Positions 11,601 through 23,326 of a stretch of DNA of 64,000 nucleotides are shown in pieces. Within the stretch, counting starts at the first letter, position 1. Each line of letters starts with the position of its first letter. The notes under the pieces are model-generated. The model worked only from the letters and a program-made list of their open reading frames with translations, searched no databases and was not told the origin of the DNA. A program made the position numbers and the translations under genes. The stretch covers positions 3,224,001-3,288,000 of the forward strand of contig JAJFPB010000004.1 of the NCBI GenBank assembly GCA_020881915.1. The letters run 5' to 3'. Source of the DNA: Paramyrothecium sp. XJ0827 (lineage: Eukaryota; Ascomycota; Sordariomycetes; Hypocreales; Stachybotryaceae).

Positions 11601-14600
11601 CCAGAACAACCATAGCAACGATAGCAGCATATATAAAGGCCGAGAATGAATACCAGGCGAGTTTGTTAGGCTCAACTCCATCAAAGCGCTCAACGCCGCG
11701 GGCCGGGCCAACCAGTCGCTGGCACATGCGCCGAATTCGATTCTTGGGCGAGAAGATGTACAGCGATGTGTTGTACATTGGATGCTGAGCAAGATACTCC
11801 CGCTGAGCTCTCCGTCGAGCAGCTGTAGCAGAAACAACGTGTCGAGCCATTTGACGGGGGTCCATTGTATCATTCGCACTATCGAAGCGGATGTTGGAGT
11901 AGAAGGGATTCGCGTTCTTCCCAGTCACTTTATGAACGAATTTTCCCCAGACGCTTGAAAGAGTGCCCGGCTTCACATCTCCGCCAAGCAAGAAAGTGGC
12001 ACTTCTTTGCGGCGCTCGGATTTCGCCACCACTGTCTTGAGGACCGTTCATGTGATCGTCAAGGAAGTCACGCACAACAGTATCCTTGAGGAGCATTTCC
12101 ATCATTGCAGGTCCATAGTCTAACGGATCTTTGCGTTGCCGTGAGCGACCGAAGCCGAAGATAGTTGAAAGTGCAAGATTGCTCGAGGCTTGACTTCCGA
12201 GTTCCTTCTTTTGCAGGAAAGCCTTGACCTGTTCCAGCCGTTTCTCGTCCTCGGACACATCGAAATTCTCTTGGATAACAGCAATGAACATGTTGATGAG
12301 GATGAAAAAGGAAAGAATGAACCAGCCAATGAGAAACACAGCTCCGATCCACGCAGTGCCAAACCCCTTCGTGTAGGAAGTGACAGAATAAAGAATACCA
12401 GTCCAATTTTCACTGGTAAGAACTTGGTATGTCCCAAGGAATGAATTGTAGATGGTATAAAAGGAAATGCGATTCAACTCGCCGTCTTCATAGAGTGGTA
12501 TTTCTCCCCTGAACAATTGTGCGGCATGGATAGCCACGAACAAAGTCATAAGGAAGACAAAGAGCATCAAATTGGCAATACCAGCGGCATTACCTAGCAC
12601 CAGGAGAATGAGGGTTCTGGTGACCGGAATAGCCATAACAACCCGGTACACACGGAGGATTTGAAAGACGGTCAGCCATTCGAAGGCGCGTGTGTCTCTG
12701 ATTGGTGGCAAGAGTATGATTGTGGTAACAACGGCCAGCAGTAGATCGAATAAGTTTTGCCAGCTTCGGTGAAATTCACGCCAATTGATTGCAAATCGTA
12801 AAAGTATCTCAATGTCAAGAAGTAGAGTGGCGATCAGTTGAGTAATATTGATGATTTGTTCCCGCGATTCGGACATAGTTGAGCTGCGACATGCCTGGGC
12901 CACTAGGACGCAAGCAATGACAGCCACCCACACTAAAGAGGTCTTCTCGTACAGTCGTTGTAGGGACGAGGCTTTCCGCAAGGGCTCATCAGGGTGTGTG
13001 TAAAGAGATGGGTCTTGGTCGGCAGTAAAGGCGCTGGATTTGCTTTCTTCGCGAATAACTTGAAAGGAGGATGTGATCACGGCAACAAGCAAATTTGTCA
13101 GCCAAAACGTCATGATCATGATGCCAGCGCCAAAGAAGAGCGCTGCCTGCATATAATCTGAGCCCATCGTGTAGTACATGAGGTCTGAGAAAGTGTTCGC
13201 GCTCATGATGACAAAGACCAACTCCAAGGATTGCAGGATGTTGTCAAAGCTGACAGTCCCGTTGAAAGGGTTGTCTTGTTCGAGGCAAAGTGAGCCTCTT
13301 GGGCAGATGAAGCCTTTTCCCTCACTAGTGCCAGATTTGAGGCTATTTAGCGAGAAACTCCCTTCGAAACGCACCCAAGGCATGACTCTCCCGGTGTCAT
13401 TGTGGAGATAACCACCACAAAAGCCTTCCTCGTGAGTAAAGGAAGCGTCAAGGTTTTCTGGATCAAGGGGGTCAAGCCAAACGCATTGCCGACTGAAGCT
13501 AGACTTGAAGCTTTGCATTCCAATGATAGCAAAGAGGAGCCAGAAAAATCCAATAAGAAAAGCCACTCGAACGAGCAATGGGGCTGCCTTCTTCAAACTT
13601 CGAAGAATAATCTGGTCATGTGTTAGTTCCGAGCTTGACAAAGTCCACAGCGAGCTGGCTTACCGCCGTTCCATGCGTGAGAGCCAGCAGTTTCAATATT
13701 CGAAGACAACTCAGCATTTTGAAAACGTAAAGGTGGTGCTTGCTTTCCAGACCAGTAATACCAAGAACGAAAGATATCCAGAATGAAACCACTGCGACAA
13801 AATCCAAGCGATTAAAGGAATGCCTTAGAAATGCACGTCGGGCTAGTTGAAATTGCTGCTGGTCTTTCATAGTGGTTGGAATAGCTTGCTGGCCCTGCAT
13901 CAAAGTTGTGAATGATCGGGCGATGGGTGGCATGTTTGGAGGCGGCTCCCGGTGGCCCCTTACAGAGTTCTGGCGGTGCGGTTGAAACACTGCCCTGTAA
14001 CGCTCTGCGACCAGCGTTCGTATGCCCTTCTTGCGATCTATGGTGCTGTACTCTGCAGCATTCAGAATGAATCCAGAAACGACAATGCGAGCAAACAACT
14101 CCAGCGTGAAAACAATGAACAAGGCAAGCAGAGCCCAGTCAGTAAACTGTGCGCCCCAGCGCTCAGGGCGTCCGTTACCCTCGATAAAAACATTACGGGC
14201 ACTTTCAACGGTCAACAAGACGGTTTGCAAGACAATGAGAAGTAAGATGAGCGGTTCCGTATAGGGATTAAGTAGGATGTCACAGAGCCATAGTCGGAGT
14301 TTGTTATCGGGGGCAAGTGCTCCTAGCGACCTTCCCTTCAACGTGTTGAGCGGAAGGGGTCGAGCTTCAGCCAAAGGTTGAGTTGGCAGTGTGTATTGCG
14401 TTTGTTCCAAGGGCTTTTCAGTTGGCGATTGGGCACTTTGAGAATGGTATGCTGTGTCAACCAGCATTGACACGGCTTTGTCCGAGTTCGTCGCTCGCTT
14501 TGAAGACCGCGACTCGTGTCGAGAAACTCGTTGGTCCACAAGTTCACTCTCGCCACTGATGTTGACAACTCGCTGGGACATGGCACGTACAATAGATCCA

Positions 14601-15271
14601 GCCCTCAGTAAGGCACCGGACGTGGTCGTCAAATGCGAGCCTCGGCGCTGCTGATCTGAAGGAACCGAAGTAAGGCCATAGCTGACAGCATTGGAAGCTC
14701 CAAGTCGAGGCTCAAGGTATTGGCTAGGCCTACCCTCCGTGCCCCTTGCTGCACCATCATTGACGTCGGATACTGTCTGAAAGCTGAAGCGTGGCTGCGA
14801 TTCTTGGTTGTGGGCCGCAAGAGAGCCTGATATCGGCTGTGCCCTGGAGGTCAAGGGGACATCATCAGGTTCGTCGTACTGCCCGTTCGAAACATCATCC
14901 ACATAAGGATGAACGTAAGGTGAGGCTGTATCGAGAGGGTCGACCGAGATGGAGAACGGACGTGGTTGGCTACCCATGATTTGGAAATCAGGCGGCAATG
15001 CTGCCTGGAAGCCAGGAGAGTCGATGGGTGACTCGAGTCTTGGTTGCGCTTCGGCGGGTGCATCGTAGGGTCCCCAGTATGTCGAGAGGCCTGGGAGTTG
15101 TGTTTGATCTGACCCGTGCAGCTGTTCGTAACGATCATCGTTATAGCGGTAGTTACCACTGTCGTCCGAGGTGTCTAGGTTTTGCAAAGGGATGGACTGC
15201 CGGCGCCGGGCCGCGCGGTCATCGTGAGCCGGTGCCATAGCAATTCCGCGTTGATAAGAGATTGCTACCAA
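8682..15271 (-). CDS. CCH1: Voltage-gated calcium channel alpha-1 subunit Cch1
   Basis: Pore subunit of the fungal high-affinity calcium uptake system at the plasma membrane; it works with Mid1. Exons 15271-13664, 13611-11230, 11175-9407, 9344-9255 and 9192-8682 join in frame to 2119 residues; an alternative Met at 15238 (MAPAHDDRAARRRQ) gives 2108 and looks more natural. After an about 330-residue disordered N-terminus come four six-segment domains. Pore loops read VIMSANTFSD (domain I, about residue 664), LTSENWTGI (II, about 926), SQEGWTDAS (III, about 1403) and VGEGWNAIM (IV, about 1692). The selectivity positions are therefore N/E/E/E. An EF-hand-like stretch (VDPEGHGWISKDAF) follows domain IV near residue 1780, and the C-terminal about 180 residues are disordered. 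Introns are 52-62 nt, each with a good donor. Numbering is approximate. Confidence 0.95.
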
Positions 15272-15934
15272 CTGGGAGCTGTGCTCATACGCTAAACATC
15301 ACGACAGGGAAATGGAAAGAAGTCGCAGCAATGTGTAGCGTCCAGGCATAACCACGTTTGAGCTTCCAGCCTACGAATAAGGTATAGGCAAAGATTCAAA
15401 AACGAAGGAAGACTGCACAATGGGGAACAGCTGCTGTTAAGGTGGGCGCCTGGGGATGCTGGCCAAGATGTCTGAAGCAAGCCGCCTTTGGATTCGGCAA
15501 TGCAACACGAATGCTTCCACTATACCTCCCAGCCCCTGCGTCGTGGGTACCGGCCGCGCAGCTAACCGCAGGGAGAGGCGCCAGCAGGGTACTCCGCCCC
15601 GTTGTAGTTCGTATCTTTCAGCCCACTACGCTTTCTCCGTTACAGGGAACGGCCCCCACTTGCGGCCAACTCTGAGTGGGTGATACTCCATAAGCTCCAA
15701 CGCAAATGCGAAAGGGGGTTCGATGTCTGACACAGGTACATGCAATTGTGTGGGTCCAGGCTAAGGTACCTGACGGATGTAACGCGATCTTTCTTCATCT
15801 TTTTCGCGTCATAGTCTTTCTAAGCCGCCCGTACCTTATTCGCATTCTCAACTTAGCAGAATGATCACCGCACGACAGCACCCCATATTGGAATACAGAA
15901 TATCTCTCTCTTCGACTCGCGACGGGCTACAGGG
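15272..15934. other. Divergent promoter region, CCH1 / WHIM-PHD gene
   Basis: A 663 bp spacer between two genes read apart. It contains GGTACC at about 15547 and 15765. No reading frame in it is convincing. Confidence 0.5.
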
Positions 15935-18325
15935 ATGTCGTTGAGGAAGCGATCCGTCGAGGCCCTGGAGGCGAACGGCAACGATGCCACGGCATCTTCG
16001 CTCTCCCAGCTTCGAAACATGTGGGAGTTCGCGAATCTTTGCCAGTGGATATACTTGTTTGGCAAGGCCGCCAAGATCGATAATTCTATCGATGTCGAGG
16101 TAATATCACTGCCTTCGACAATTTCAAAATAAGCACATGTCGGCTTGTACTTACGACTTCGTAGGAACTAGAGACAGAATGCCTCAAGCCTAGCTCGACC
16201 GTTCTCGATGATATAGCACTGGCAATTCTCAAACTTGTGTCATCACACCGTGGACTTACGTACGACACGCCTCCCCTTCGTGCGAGCACAGCAGACTGAC
16301 CAACCGTCAAGTCTCTCAATATTTGACGATCAAGCAAGAAAACAGTATCTTGCGCTGGCTCCTCTTCGCAACCCTTTTGGGACTGGAGTTGATCCCAACA
16401 AGTTCAGTGACTTTGACGTGTTCACCAAGGTATGCTATGCTGGAATGAAGTTGGCTTTCGCCCATTACGAGAGCTTGTCGCTAATTAATGCCGGTTCCTA
16501 GATACGTGTTATGCAACAGCTCACGCAGTGGAGCATGAGGCACCCCGAACGCATTCGTGAGAAAATGGACGAGCAACGTGACATAGAACAAACAGAATGG
16601 GTTAGTGGCAATGCTATGCTTCCATTGGGCATCAACTGATAGCTTTGCGCAAATTAGCGAATCGAACCGTACGGCTGGGACAGTAAAGATCGAACCTACT
16701 ATGTTCTCGATGATAACAGGGTTTACCGGTTGACAGAAAGTCCTGCCACATCGAAGCCTTCTCGTGGCAACAAGACATCTTCACGCAGTCGACGTCAATC
16801 GAATAAACGACGTCGGTCGAACCGAAGCGAGGTGATTGAGACAGACGACGATGACGACGATAACCCGACTGCCGACGACAACGGTCTTGGCGGCATGATT
16901 TGGGAATGCGTCGCAGTAACATTGGGTGATGTCCAGGACCTTCTGGGGGGGTTCAAAAAGACTCGAGACAAGAATGAACAAATACTAAGGCAGCAACTCG
17001 AGGATCATCTTCTGCCTATTCTCGAGAAGCAGGAAGAGGCCCGCAAACGTAAAGAAACGCAACGAGAAAAAGAGCTGCTTAACCTAGCCAAGATGGCCAA
17101 CGCCAAACGATCCAGTCGTATCGCTGGCAAGGTCGAACGTCAGAAACAGGAGGAAACTGCCAAGGAGGAGGAAGAACGCATCAAGGCGGCAGAATTGGCG
17201 AGGCAGCGTGAGGAGCAGAAACACTTCAAACTCGAGCAACACCGCGATTCGAGGCTAGCTTCAAGGGAACAGCGTCTCCGGGAACGTGAAGCACGGCGCT
17301 TACAACATGAAGAGGAGCTGGCAGCCCTCTCTGAGGATAGCATGAACGGGCCGGGCGGGAAGTCACGCATGTCAGAGCGCCGGCGTGAAGCCGAAATCTC
17401 AAAGAATCGCGAAGCTCTCAAGCAACTTGACGACGAGGAGGACTGGGTCTTTGATTGTGTCTGTGGTATGTATGGTCACGTCGATGATGGCACCCACAGC
17501 GTGTCTTGTGAGAAGTGCAATATTTGGCAACACAGCAAATGCCTAGGTATCAGTGAGCAAGACGCTGAGCGACCTGATTTCCATTTTGTCTGCGCAATGT
17601 GTCATCGGCGGCAGGATACAGCAAATGGCAAACCAAAAACCACCATAAAGTTGAAAGTCGGTCACTCTGGCGACTCGGCCACGCCGCAAGTATTGCCTGA
17701 GGGTACACAGGCTCAACTACCACTTTCGAATCTTGTCGTGGAACTGCCGGCAGGACTACCTCGTTCGGACAAAGCAGGTTCGCCCACCAAGCAGGCGCCG
17801 CGATCCCCACTTGGAAAGACATCAGAGACGGCTGGCGGAACGAAAACTACCGCTAGTCCCGGCTTGGAGGACACGGTACAAACATCAACCTCGAAAGCAG
17901 TCCTTAGCCTCGACGATTCCAAGATCTTGCCGAGTCCTCGAGGTACTGATGCGAGTGTCTCCGTGCCAGGAACTACAATGACCCCTCTCCCCATCGTGAA
18001 CAAGAGGCAAGTTGAGTCTTTAGTGTCTCCCTTTCTCGAGAATGTTCACGGTCAAGGTCAAGGTACCGATTCCCCTGCTGTTCTTCAGAACATCGCATCC
18101 AGCATGCATGCCACACCCAGAAAAGAGAACAGTGGGTTTCCGATACGAGCGGGCATATCTCCAACCAAACAGTCGCCACGACCAATGAGTCCTGCCACGG
18201 CTGGCTTGATCGGTCCCAACCCAACCGTTTTCCCGCCAGTGACTTTATCGCCATCACCACATGAAGTCATCTTGACTCCTCCGGTCAAGTCGTCTCCTCC
18301 TCGGCCGGGGACAAAAGAAGCCTGA
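15935..18325 (+). CDS. WHIM-domain and PHD-finger chromatin protein
   Basis: Exons 15935-16099, 16165-16259, 16312-16429, 16502-16600 and 16658-18325 join in frame to 714 residues. The N-terminal about 180 residues resemble the DDT/WHIM region of ISWI-partner proteins (RSF1/CECR2 type): LRNMWEFANLCQW, a helical LDDIALAILKLVSSHRGLT segment, RNPFGTG, and EPYGWDSKDRTYYVLDDNRVYRL, the WHIM tail motif. A long Arg/Glu/Lys coiled coil (about residues 250-400) follows. A C4HC3 PHD finger comes next (about 421-475: CVCGMYG, CEKCNIWQHSKC, FVCAMCHRR), then a Ser/Pro-rich tail. In this family such proteins guide nucleosome remodelling and read histone H3 tails. Intron 2 uses an AAG acceptor with a CTGAC branch. 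Its orthologue name is not certain. Confidence 0.85.
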
Positions 18326-19921
18326 CAACAAGGGCGACAGTAACGAAACAGATTTCAGTCATCTCAGTGTAACCTCAATTTGGGAGCGTTTGTTTCCCGG
18401 GGTCAAGTGTCGCTTATTCTACGCCGCGAACTCTCAAGTTTTCAGGCATTATACTCCAACAACGACGTCATTAGGACCTCTTGAAACCATGGGGAAAACG
18501 ACTGATCTAGAAGTCCATGCGATGAAACGATACCTGTTGCGAAACAAGCAACCTCGTCTCCCAAATCTTGACAATTTGTCGGAGTTGTTTTATTTGGTTT
18601 GGCAAAAACGAGCATACAAGCACAAAGAAATCCCGATTCACAAGAATCCAGCCCGTCCCACAACTAGTTTGCCATTATGATGATGAGGGACATGATCAAT
18701 GATTGGCTTGTCCCTGCAACGGGTAACATTACAACAATGTGGCGGCAGTCGGCCTACACCCGCAGATGAGCTGCGTTCTATTGCGGTCTGGTGCCTGTGG
18801 ACGATACTAAGAAAGGCGCCTTTGATCATTCAAACGACTTGGGGATCAACGTGCTTCCGCCTTTGGGCCAAAGGTCGAGGCGTGATCAAATCAAAGGCAC
18901 TTCTGAAACAAACAATGGGATGTTGGTGGGGGTTCACTACCCGTCGACCAATTATATTATCGCTTTCCTTCCATTCGGATGTTCCAGCATTCCAGTCGTC
19001 CAGGAATGGAATCGCAGACTTTGTTAGCAGCTACGTGCATGGGGCAGCCGCTTGGGGCTACTTCTCCCTTGAGTCGGAGTAAGTCACCACGGTGAGCGAT
19101 GCGGCCAGTGGCACTTATCATTCAGCATTGACAGTAGCTCGTGATCATGATGCTTGGAATAGCATGCTGGAACAGGAGCCCTCATTTGACCTTGGATGTC
19201 AAGACCCGGGTTGAGGTATGGCCAGTCAGCCTATTTCTAGAGCATCACCTTACGAGTAGAAGAACAAAAATAGAGTATGAAGACATGCACCTTTGTTATG
19301 AGACGCGGACAAAGGGCAGCGACTTCTGCGTGAATGGAGGTTTGTGCATAAGATGTTGCTTCATTCCGGCAGCTAGCTGTTAGCCAGTAGTCTGAATCTC
19401 CAGCTTCTCGAAGCGTAGCCTTGAGGAGGTAATTTGGCAATACAACGAGCGCAAGTTGTTATGAGGTTGAACATCTACATCCCAATATTTGATGGGGAAG
19501 GGACACATTTACCGGTCTGTCATTAAAACCACAACTGGACCATTTGCGGTGCCTTCGTAGTCCTCCGGCGCAGTGACCCAAATCTATTGTCACGGTCCAC
19601 CCACGGACGAGAGAAGTTGTGTCGAATACAAAAACAACGAAGCGACCATTCACACGATCCACGGACTTTGTTGCCCTTTGGGAAGTCGCAAGCACTTCTT
19701 GTCCAAGGCAGATTACTGAAACTAGCTGCGCTATACAGTCCAGTCATTTTCAAGAAAGGTCATTTTCGTGTAAGTTACTGAGACGGCAGCAGTAAATGAT
19801 TCTTTTCTGACGAGGCACTACCACAGCCAAGGGGAGCAGCAGCGCCCACGATTAGCAACAACCCATTAATGGTAGAGGCCTTATCCGCTCGAACAATCAA
19901 CAGGTCGGTGGAGGTCCTCTG
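18326..19921. other. Intergenic region, no gene seen
   Basis: About 1.6 kb between two plus-strand genes. Short overlapping frames on both strands show no domain and no consistent codon bias. It presumably holds the promoter of the HMG-box gene. Confidence 0.5.
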
Positions 19922-21112
19922 TTGGGGCCCAACTCACTTGGCATGAATCTTGCGCCTGGCGAGACCCCCTTCCCCAACTCCCCAAAAGGACGAGTCACGG
20001 CGCGGAAGGGAAAGAAACTAAAAGGACGAGCGACATCAGATCTATCCGAGGAAAGTCCAAAGCGTACTAGGCGAAGCAGATTAAAGAATCAAAAGGAGCG
20101 TGAGACTTTGACCAAGATCAGCAAACCGCTTTCGGAAGCTGCCCAGGATAGACCCGATATCCCGATAGTTGACCCGGCCAAGTTTGCCTACAGGTCTGTC
20201 GAGGAGAGGCAGCTTTCTGTGAAGAAAGGTGGCAGAATCAGGCGCCCACTGAACGCCTTCATGCTCTACCGCAAAACGTACCAAGAGGTGGCCAAGAACT
20301 TATGTTCAAAAACCAATCACCAACATATATCAAGTATATGTGGCACATCGTGGACGCGCTTGGAGCCTGATAGGATTCGCGACAAGTTCAAGGACTTGGC
20401 TGAGGTTGAAAAGAAGAAACACTTGGAGGCACATCCAGGTTACAAATACATTCCTGTATCGACCAAGACGGCGAAGCTCGAAACAATCTCCGAGCCACCA
20501 GACGAGCACGACAGCAGTAATGACGATGACTATGATGACGATCATGATGCCCAGAGGCAACCGTTTCACGTTCCGCTCGTGGATCCAGCGAGCGTGCCAC
20601 GCAGTGTGATCGATAGAACGGTGGTATATGAAGGATATCCAGCGCAACTGCCACAGCTAAGTTCTGTGAGGGATGATCACTGGGAACGGGACAATGGGTT
20701 TCAAGGACCACCACTCCCATCTTCGGACTACGCCCAAGGGAATATGCGATACGCCCATCCGCATGATCTTTATCCCACAGCATCATGCAACCGCATACAG
20801 AATCCAACCTTCGACGGAATTCCCATGGCATATGCCTCGAACATAGAGCTTCCAGCCCTAACCCAGACGCAGCAGTCAATGACTTCCAGTTACGATCCCC
20901 TACTCTCAAGCCATGCGGGTCCACTATCCCCGTATGCAGGTGTTGCTCCCGGGATGTATCCCCCTCTAGATGCCCAAAGTGGATGGCAGCCTCACATCAC
21001 TCCGGGACTATGGAATCCGATAGAGATGCACGACCCATATCTCAGTAATCAGGATGAGTGGAAGATTGAGGAGTTAGAGCCTGGTCAATTTGATCAGTAC
21101 TTTGATCGGTGA
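19922..21112 (+). CDS. HMG-box transcription factor, Ste11/MATA-HMG type
   Basis: Intronless frame of 396 residues. The basic, Lys/Arg-rich N-terminus (about 1-60) is followed by an HMG box at about residues 103-175. The box reads GRIRRPLNAFMLYRK, an NHQHISSICGTSW segment, and KKKHLEAHPGYKY. The RPLNAFMLYR opening with an NHQ..IS..I.G..W core is the sequence-specific MATA-HMG/Sox form seen in S. pombe Ste11 and its filamentous relatives (fmf-1 of Neurospora, PaHMG5 of Podospora), which control mating and fruiting. The remainder is acidic (DEHDSSNDDDYDDDHD, about 197-212), then Pro/Tyr-rich as in activation domains. The gene is not beside a mating-type idiomorph marker (no SLA2 or APN2 here), so it is probably not a MAT gene. 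A longer N-terminus by splicing cannot be excluded. Confidence 0.8.
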   Translation: MGPNSLGMNLAPGETPFPNSPKGRVTARKGKKLKGRATSDLSEESPKRTRRSRLKNQKERETLTKISKPLSEAAQDRPDIPIVDPAKFAYRSVEERQLSVKKGGRIRRPLNAFMLYRKTYQEVAKNLCSKTNHQHISSICGTSWTRLEPDRIRDKFKDLAEVEKKKHLEAHPGYKYIPVSTKTAKLETISEPPDEHDSSNDDDYDDDHDAQRQPFHVPLVDPASVPRSVIDRTVVYEGYPAQLPQLSSVRDDHWERDNGFQGPPLPSSDYAQGNMRYAHPHDLYPTASCNRIQNPTFDGIPMAYASNIELPALTQTQQSMTSSYDPLLSSHAGPLSPYAGVAPGMYPPLDAQSGWQPHITPGLWNPIEMHDPYLSNQDEWKIEELEPGQFDQYFDR

Positions 21113-21928
21113 TTTGGCAAGGACGTGGCTACACTGGCTTGGCAGAAAGGTCATGCAAGGTGGCCTGGTAGAGTTTGAGCCTGGTCTTTTTGTTACCTAC
21201 ACGATATCCAGGTCTCACATTTTCGGCAGGGCTGAGCAGAGTAAGGCGCAGGTCTTCGAATCTCGTCGCTCAGGAAGATAGACGAAGACATGCCTACCAC
21301 AGGTATCTTCATGCCAGGTGATCCTTTTTCATTGCGTACGGGATTTTATTCTTGTCGGTTTTCACATTACTCCCGCAGGGTCAGGTTTAAAATTAGTCAA
21401 TGTTGTTATGGTTGGTGTTGGATCTTGGGTTAGTTAAATAGAGTGAAGTCAGGATTTCACAAAGGGCGAATTAAACGTGAACAAAACCCTACCTTGATGA
21501 TTTTCAAGTTCCTGTACCCATGTGTACAACTAGCACGAAATACAAGACAAGGCATCAGATGGATTGACTACTATACCGGCTTGTGCCATGTTCAACTCTG
21601 CCAAATGTCGAGCCGAGAAACCCATGTAGGGTAGTCTCGGGATTTAGCTACTCGGTAGTACTACCTTGCAAAGCCGCGAATGCTCGCCAACTGCAAGTGG
21701 AGCGGATAAATAAGCCACCGGTGCCGAGCACCAACATGCTTTGCCTGACAATGTACATAGCTGTCGCTGTTGAGCTTCATAAGGTACTTTAGTGGAGAGC
21801 TAGAAACGTCTCTTATTAAACCAATTTCGTGGCGGGGGACTTGCGACTTCACACTACAACCTACGAAGACAATAATCACATCAACTGGCTGTGCACTGCC
21901 AAACTTCAAACCTCGCGAGCATTTGAAA
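21113..21928. other. Intergenic region, no gene seen
   Basis: About 800 bp with the 3' end of the HMG-box gene and the promoter of EMC5. A TTCGAATC string near 21257 resembles a tRNA T-loop, but no stems can be formed around it. Confidence 0.5.
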
Positions 21929-22391
21929 ATGGCCTGGATCCCACGATCTGTAACCGTCGCAGGCTTGGTTGTGCTGGCTCACGCGTAAGGCGCCCACTTC
22001 TGCTAGACGCCAGACGACTGACGTGGATGATAGCTGCTATTCCGCGCAAGAACATGCTGTTCTTTCGGCTTCACGATCCACCCAAGCTGCTGCCTTACCC
22101 TTTCTGTCAAACGCGCTTCCTCTCGACATCTGTATTGAGACTATAGTGGCAACCTTGATTGTGTGCTTGGGACTAGTCCTAGGATCGCCAACCCTTCGAC
22201 CAATCCATTGGCATGTGTGGGCAGGCAAGATCGAGCGGGAAGGTAAGAAGGGGTTTTTGGATGGAAGTGGCGAGGTAGAGAAGGACTATCGCGGCAACCC
22301 TTTCACGTTCTTAGAAACCCGCCCAGGCTTCGTCGACATTCGCAAGCAGCGTCGTGAGTTCTCAGACTGGGCGAAAGGACAAGGCAACTGA
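21929..22391 (+). CDS. EMC5: ER membrane protein complex subunit 5
   Basis: Exons 21929-21984 and 22034-22391 join in frame to 137 residues across a 49-nt intron (donor GTAAGG). The product starts MAWIPRSVTVAGLVVLAHA, the first transmembrane helix. A second helix (ETIVATLIVCLGLVLGSP) follows, then the conserved WHVWAGKIEREG, the GNPFTFLETRPGFVDIR stretch and a basic RKQRREFSDWAK tail. This is the MMGT/EMC5 family pattern. EMC5 is a core transmembrane subunit of the complex that inserts and folds multi-spanning membrane proteins in the ER. The length matches fungal EMC5. The intron removes the in-frame stop that follows the first helix, which fixes the join. Confidence 0.92.
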
Positions 22392-23326
22392 TACGCAACA
22401 CGATACGACACTTCACATAATATACGAAGACTTTCAAATAAGTCCACGGCGTGCACCATGGAAGAACCCGTGATCCATATACCATCCAATGTGCTTCTCG
22501 TATGCTATTTCGATCCAAGTCGGCACAACCCATAATTGAGAACGGATGTGTAGACACACAAGCGTGGATGTACCAGTCAGAGCTCGCAATCTTTCTTATA
22601 GCCTTCCTGCGTTCCTGAACTTTGAAGTTGGGTAAATCTTCTCGGCTGCCATTGTCAATGCCGGCTAAGCCGCCATTACTCTGTCGTCGCTGGTGCAGAT
22701 CTGCCTCTAACGTGGAAGCAGACAGCATAAATTTTCCTGCGCCTGTCTAGACTGACTAAGGCCAAAACCTCGACGTTGGGACCCAGGAGCTGAAAGATGT
22801 CAAAGTACAGGCTGATGAACCACTAGGCGGAGGCAAGGGCAGTATCCCCAGGCACCTAAAAGGCAAGGTAATTATTCACAGCCCTCCGACGTAGCCATCA
22901 GCCTGGTGCCCAAGCTACTACCGAACTTACCTGCATACTCAAGTAACCGTGATATAAAAAAACGAGCAGTGGCGCACCGAGTGCCTGTCTCCTCGCCGGC
23001 TCGTCGGTCATGGAAGTTGTGTCAGCTAGCAGGTATGCAGTCCCGGCTCTGGTAGCACCTGCCTCTACTCACCCTCTGGCCACCACACTCCCCGATCTAG
23101 GTACTTTTACCTAATGGCAGTCAGGCGTACCTTATGCCGTTCTAGCTCGAGTTACCTACCATGCCTTTGCCTCTTTTGCCAGAACGAGTTTCTTCTGCTG
23201 CGAAGTCCACAGTAGCCAATCTATCACACCATCTATTCTGCCCCGTGATTTCGTTGAACGATCTGAACAGTATCAGCCTTCACACGAGAGGGTTGATAGC
23301 CCCACCGTCATCTGGCTGCCGGGAGA
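22392..23326. other. Intergenic region before MSH5
   Basis: About 930 bp, with scattered partial versions of the GGTAC motif (AGGTACTTTTACC near 23099). An open frame from 23161 lies in a different frame from MSH5 and has no recognisable domain. Confidence 0.45.

Noticed and set aside
19922..21112. Reading the HMG-box gene as a MAT1-1-3 or MAT1-2-1 mating-type gene
   Set aside because: The box sequence fits the Ste11-like group better and no mating-locus neighbours are present.
21240..21280. Possible tRNA (TTCGAATC T-loop-like string)
   Set aside because: No T-arm, anticodon arm or acceptor stem pairs can be formed around it, and no A-box is found upstream.
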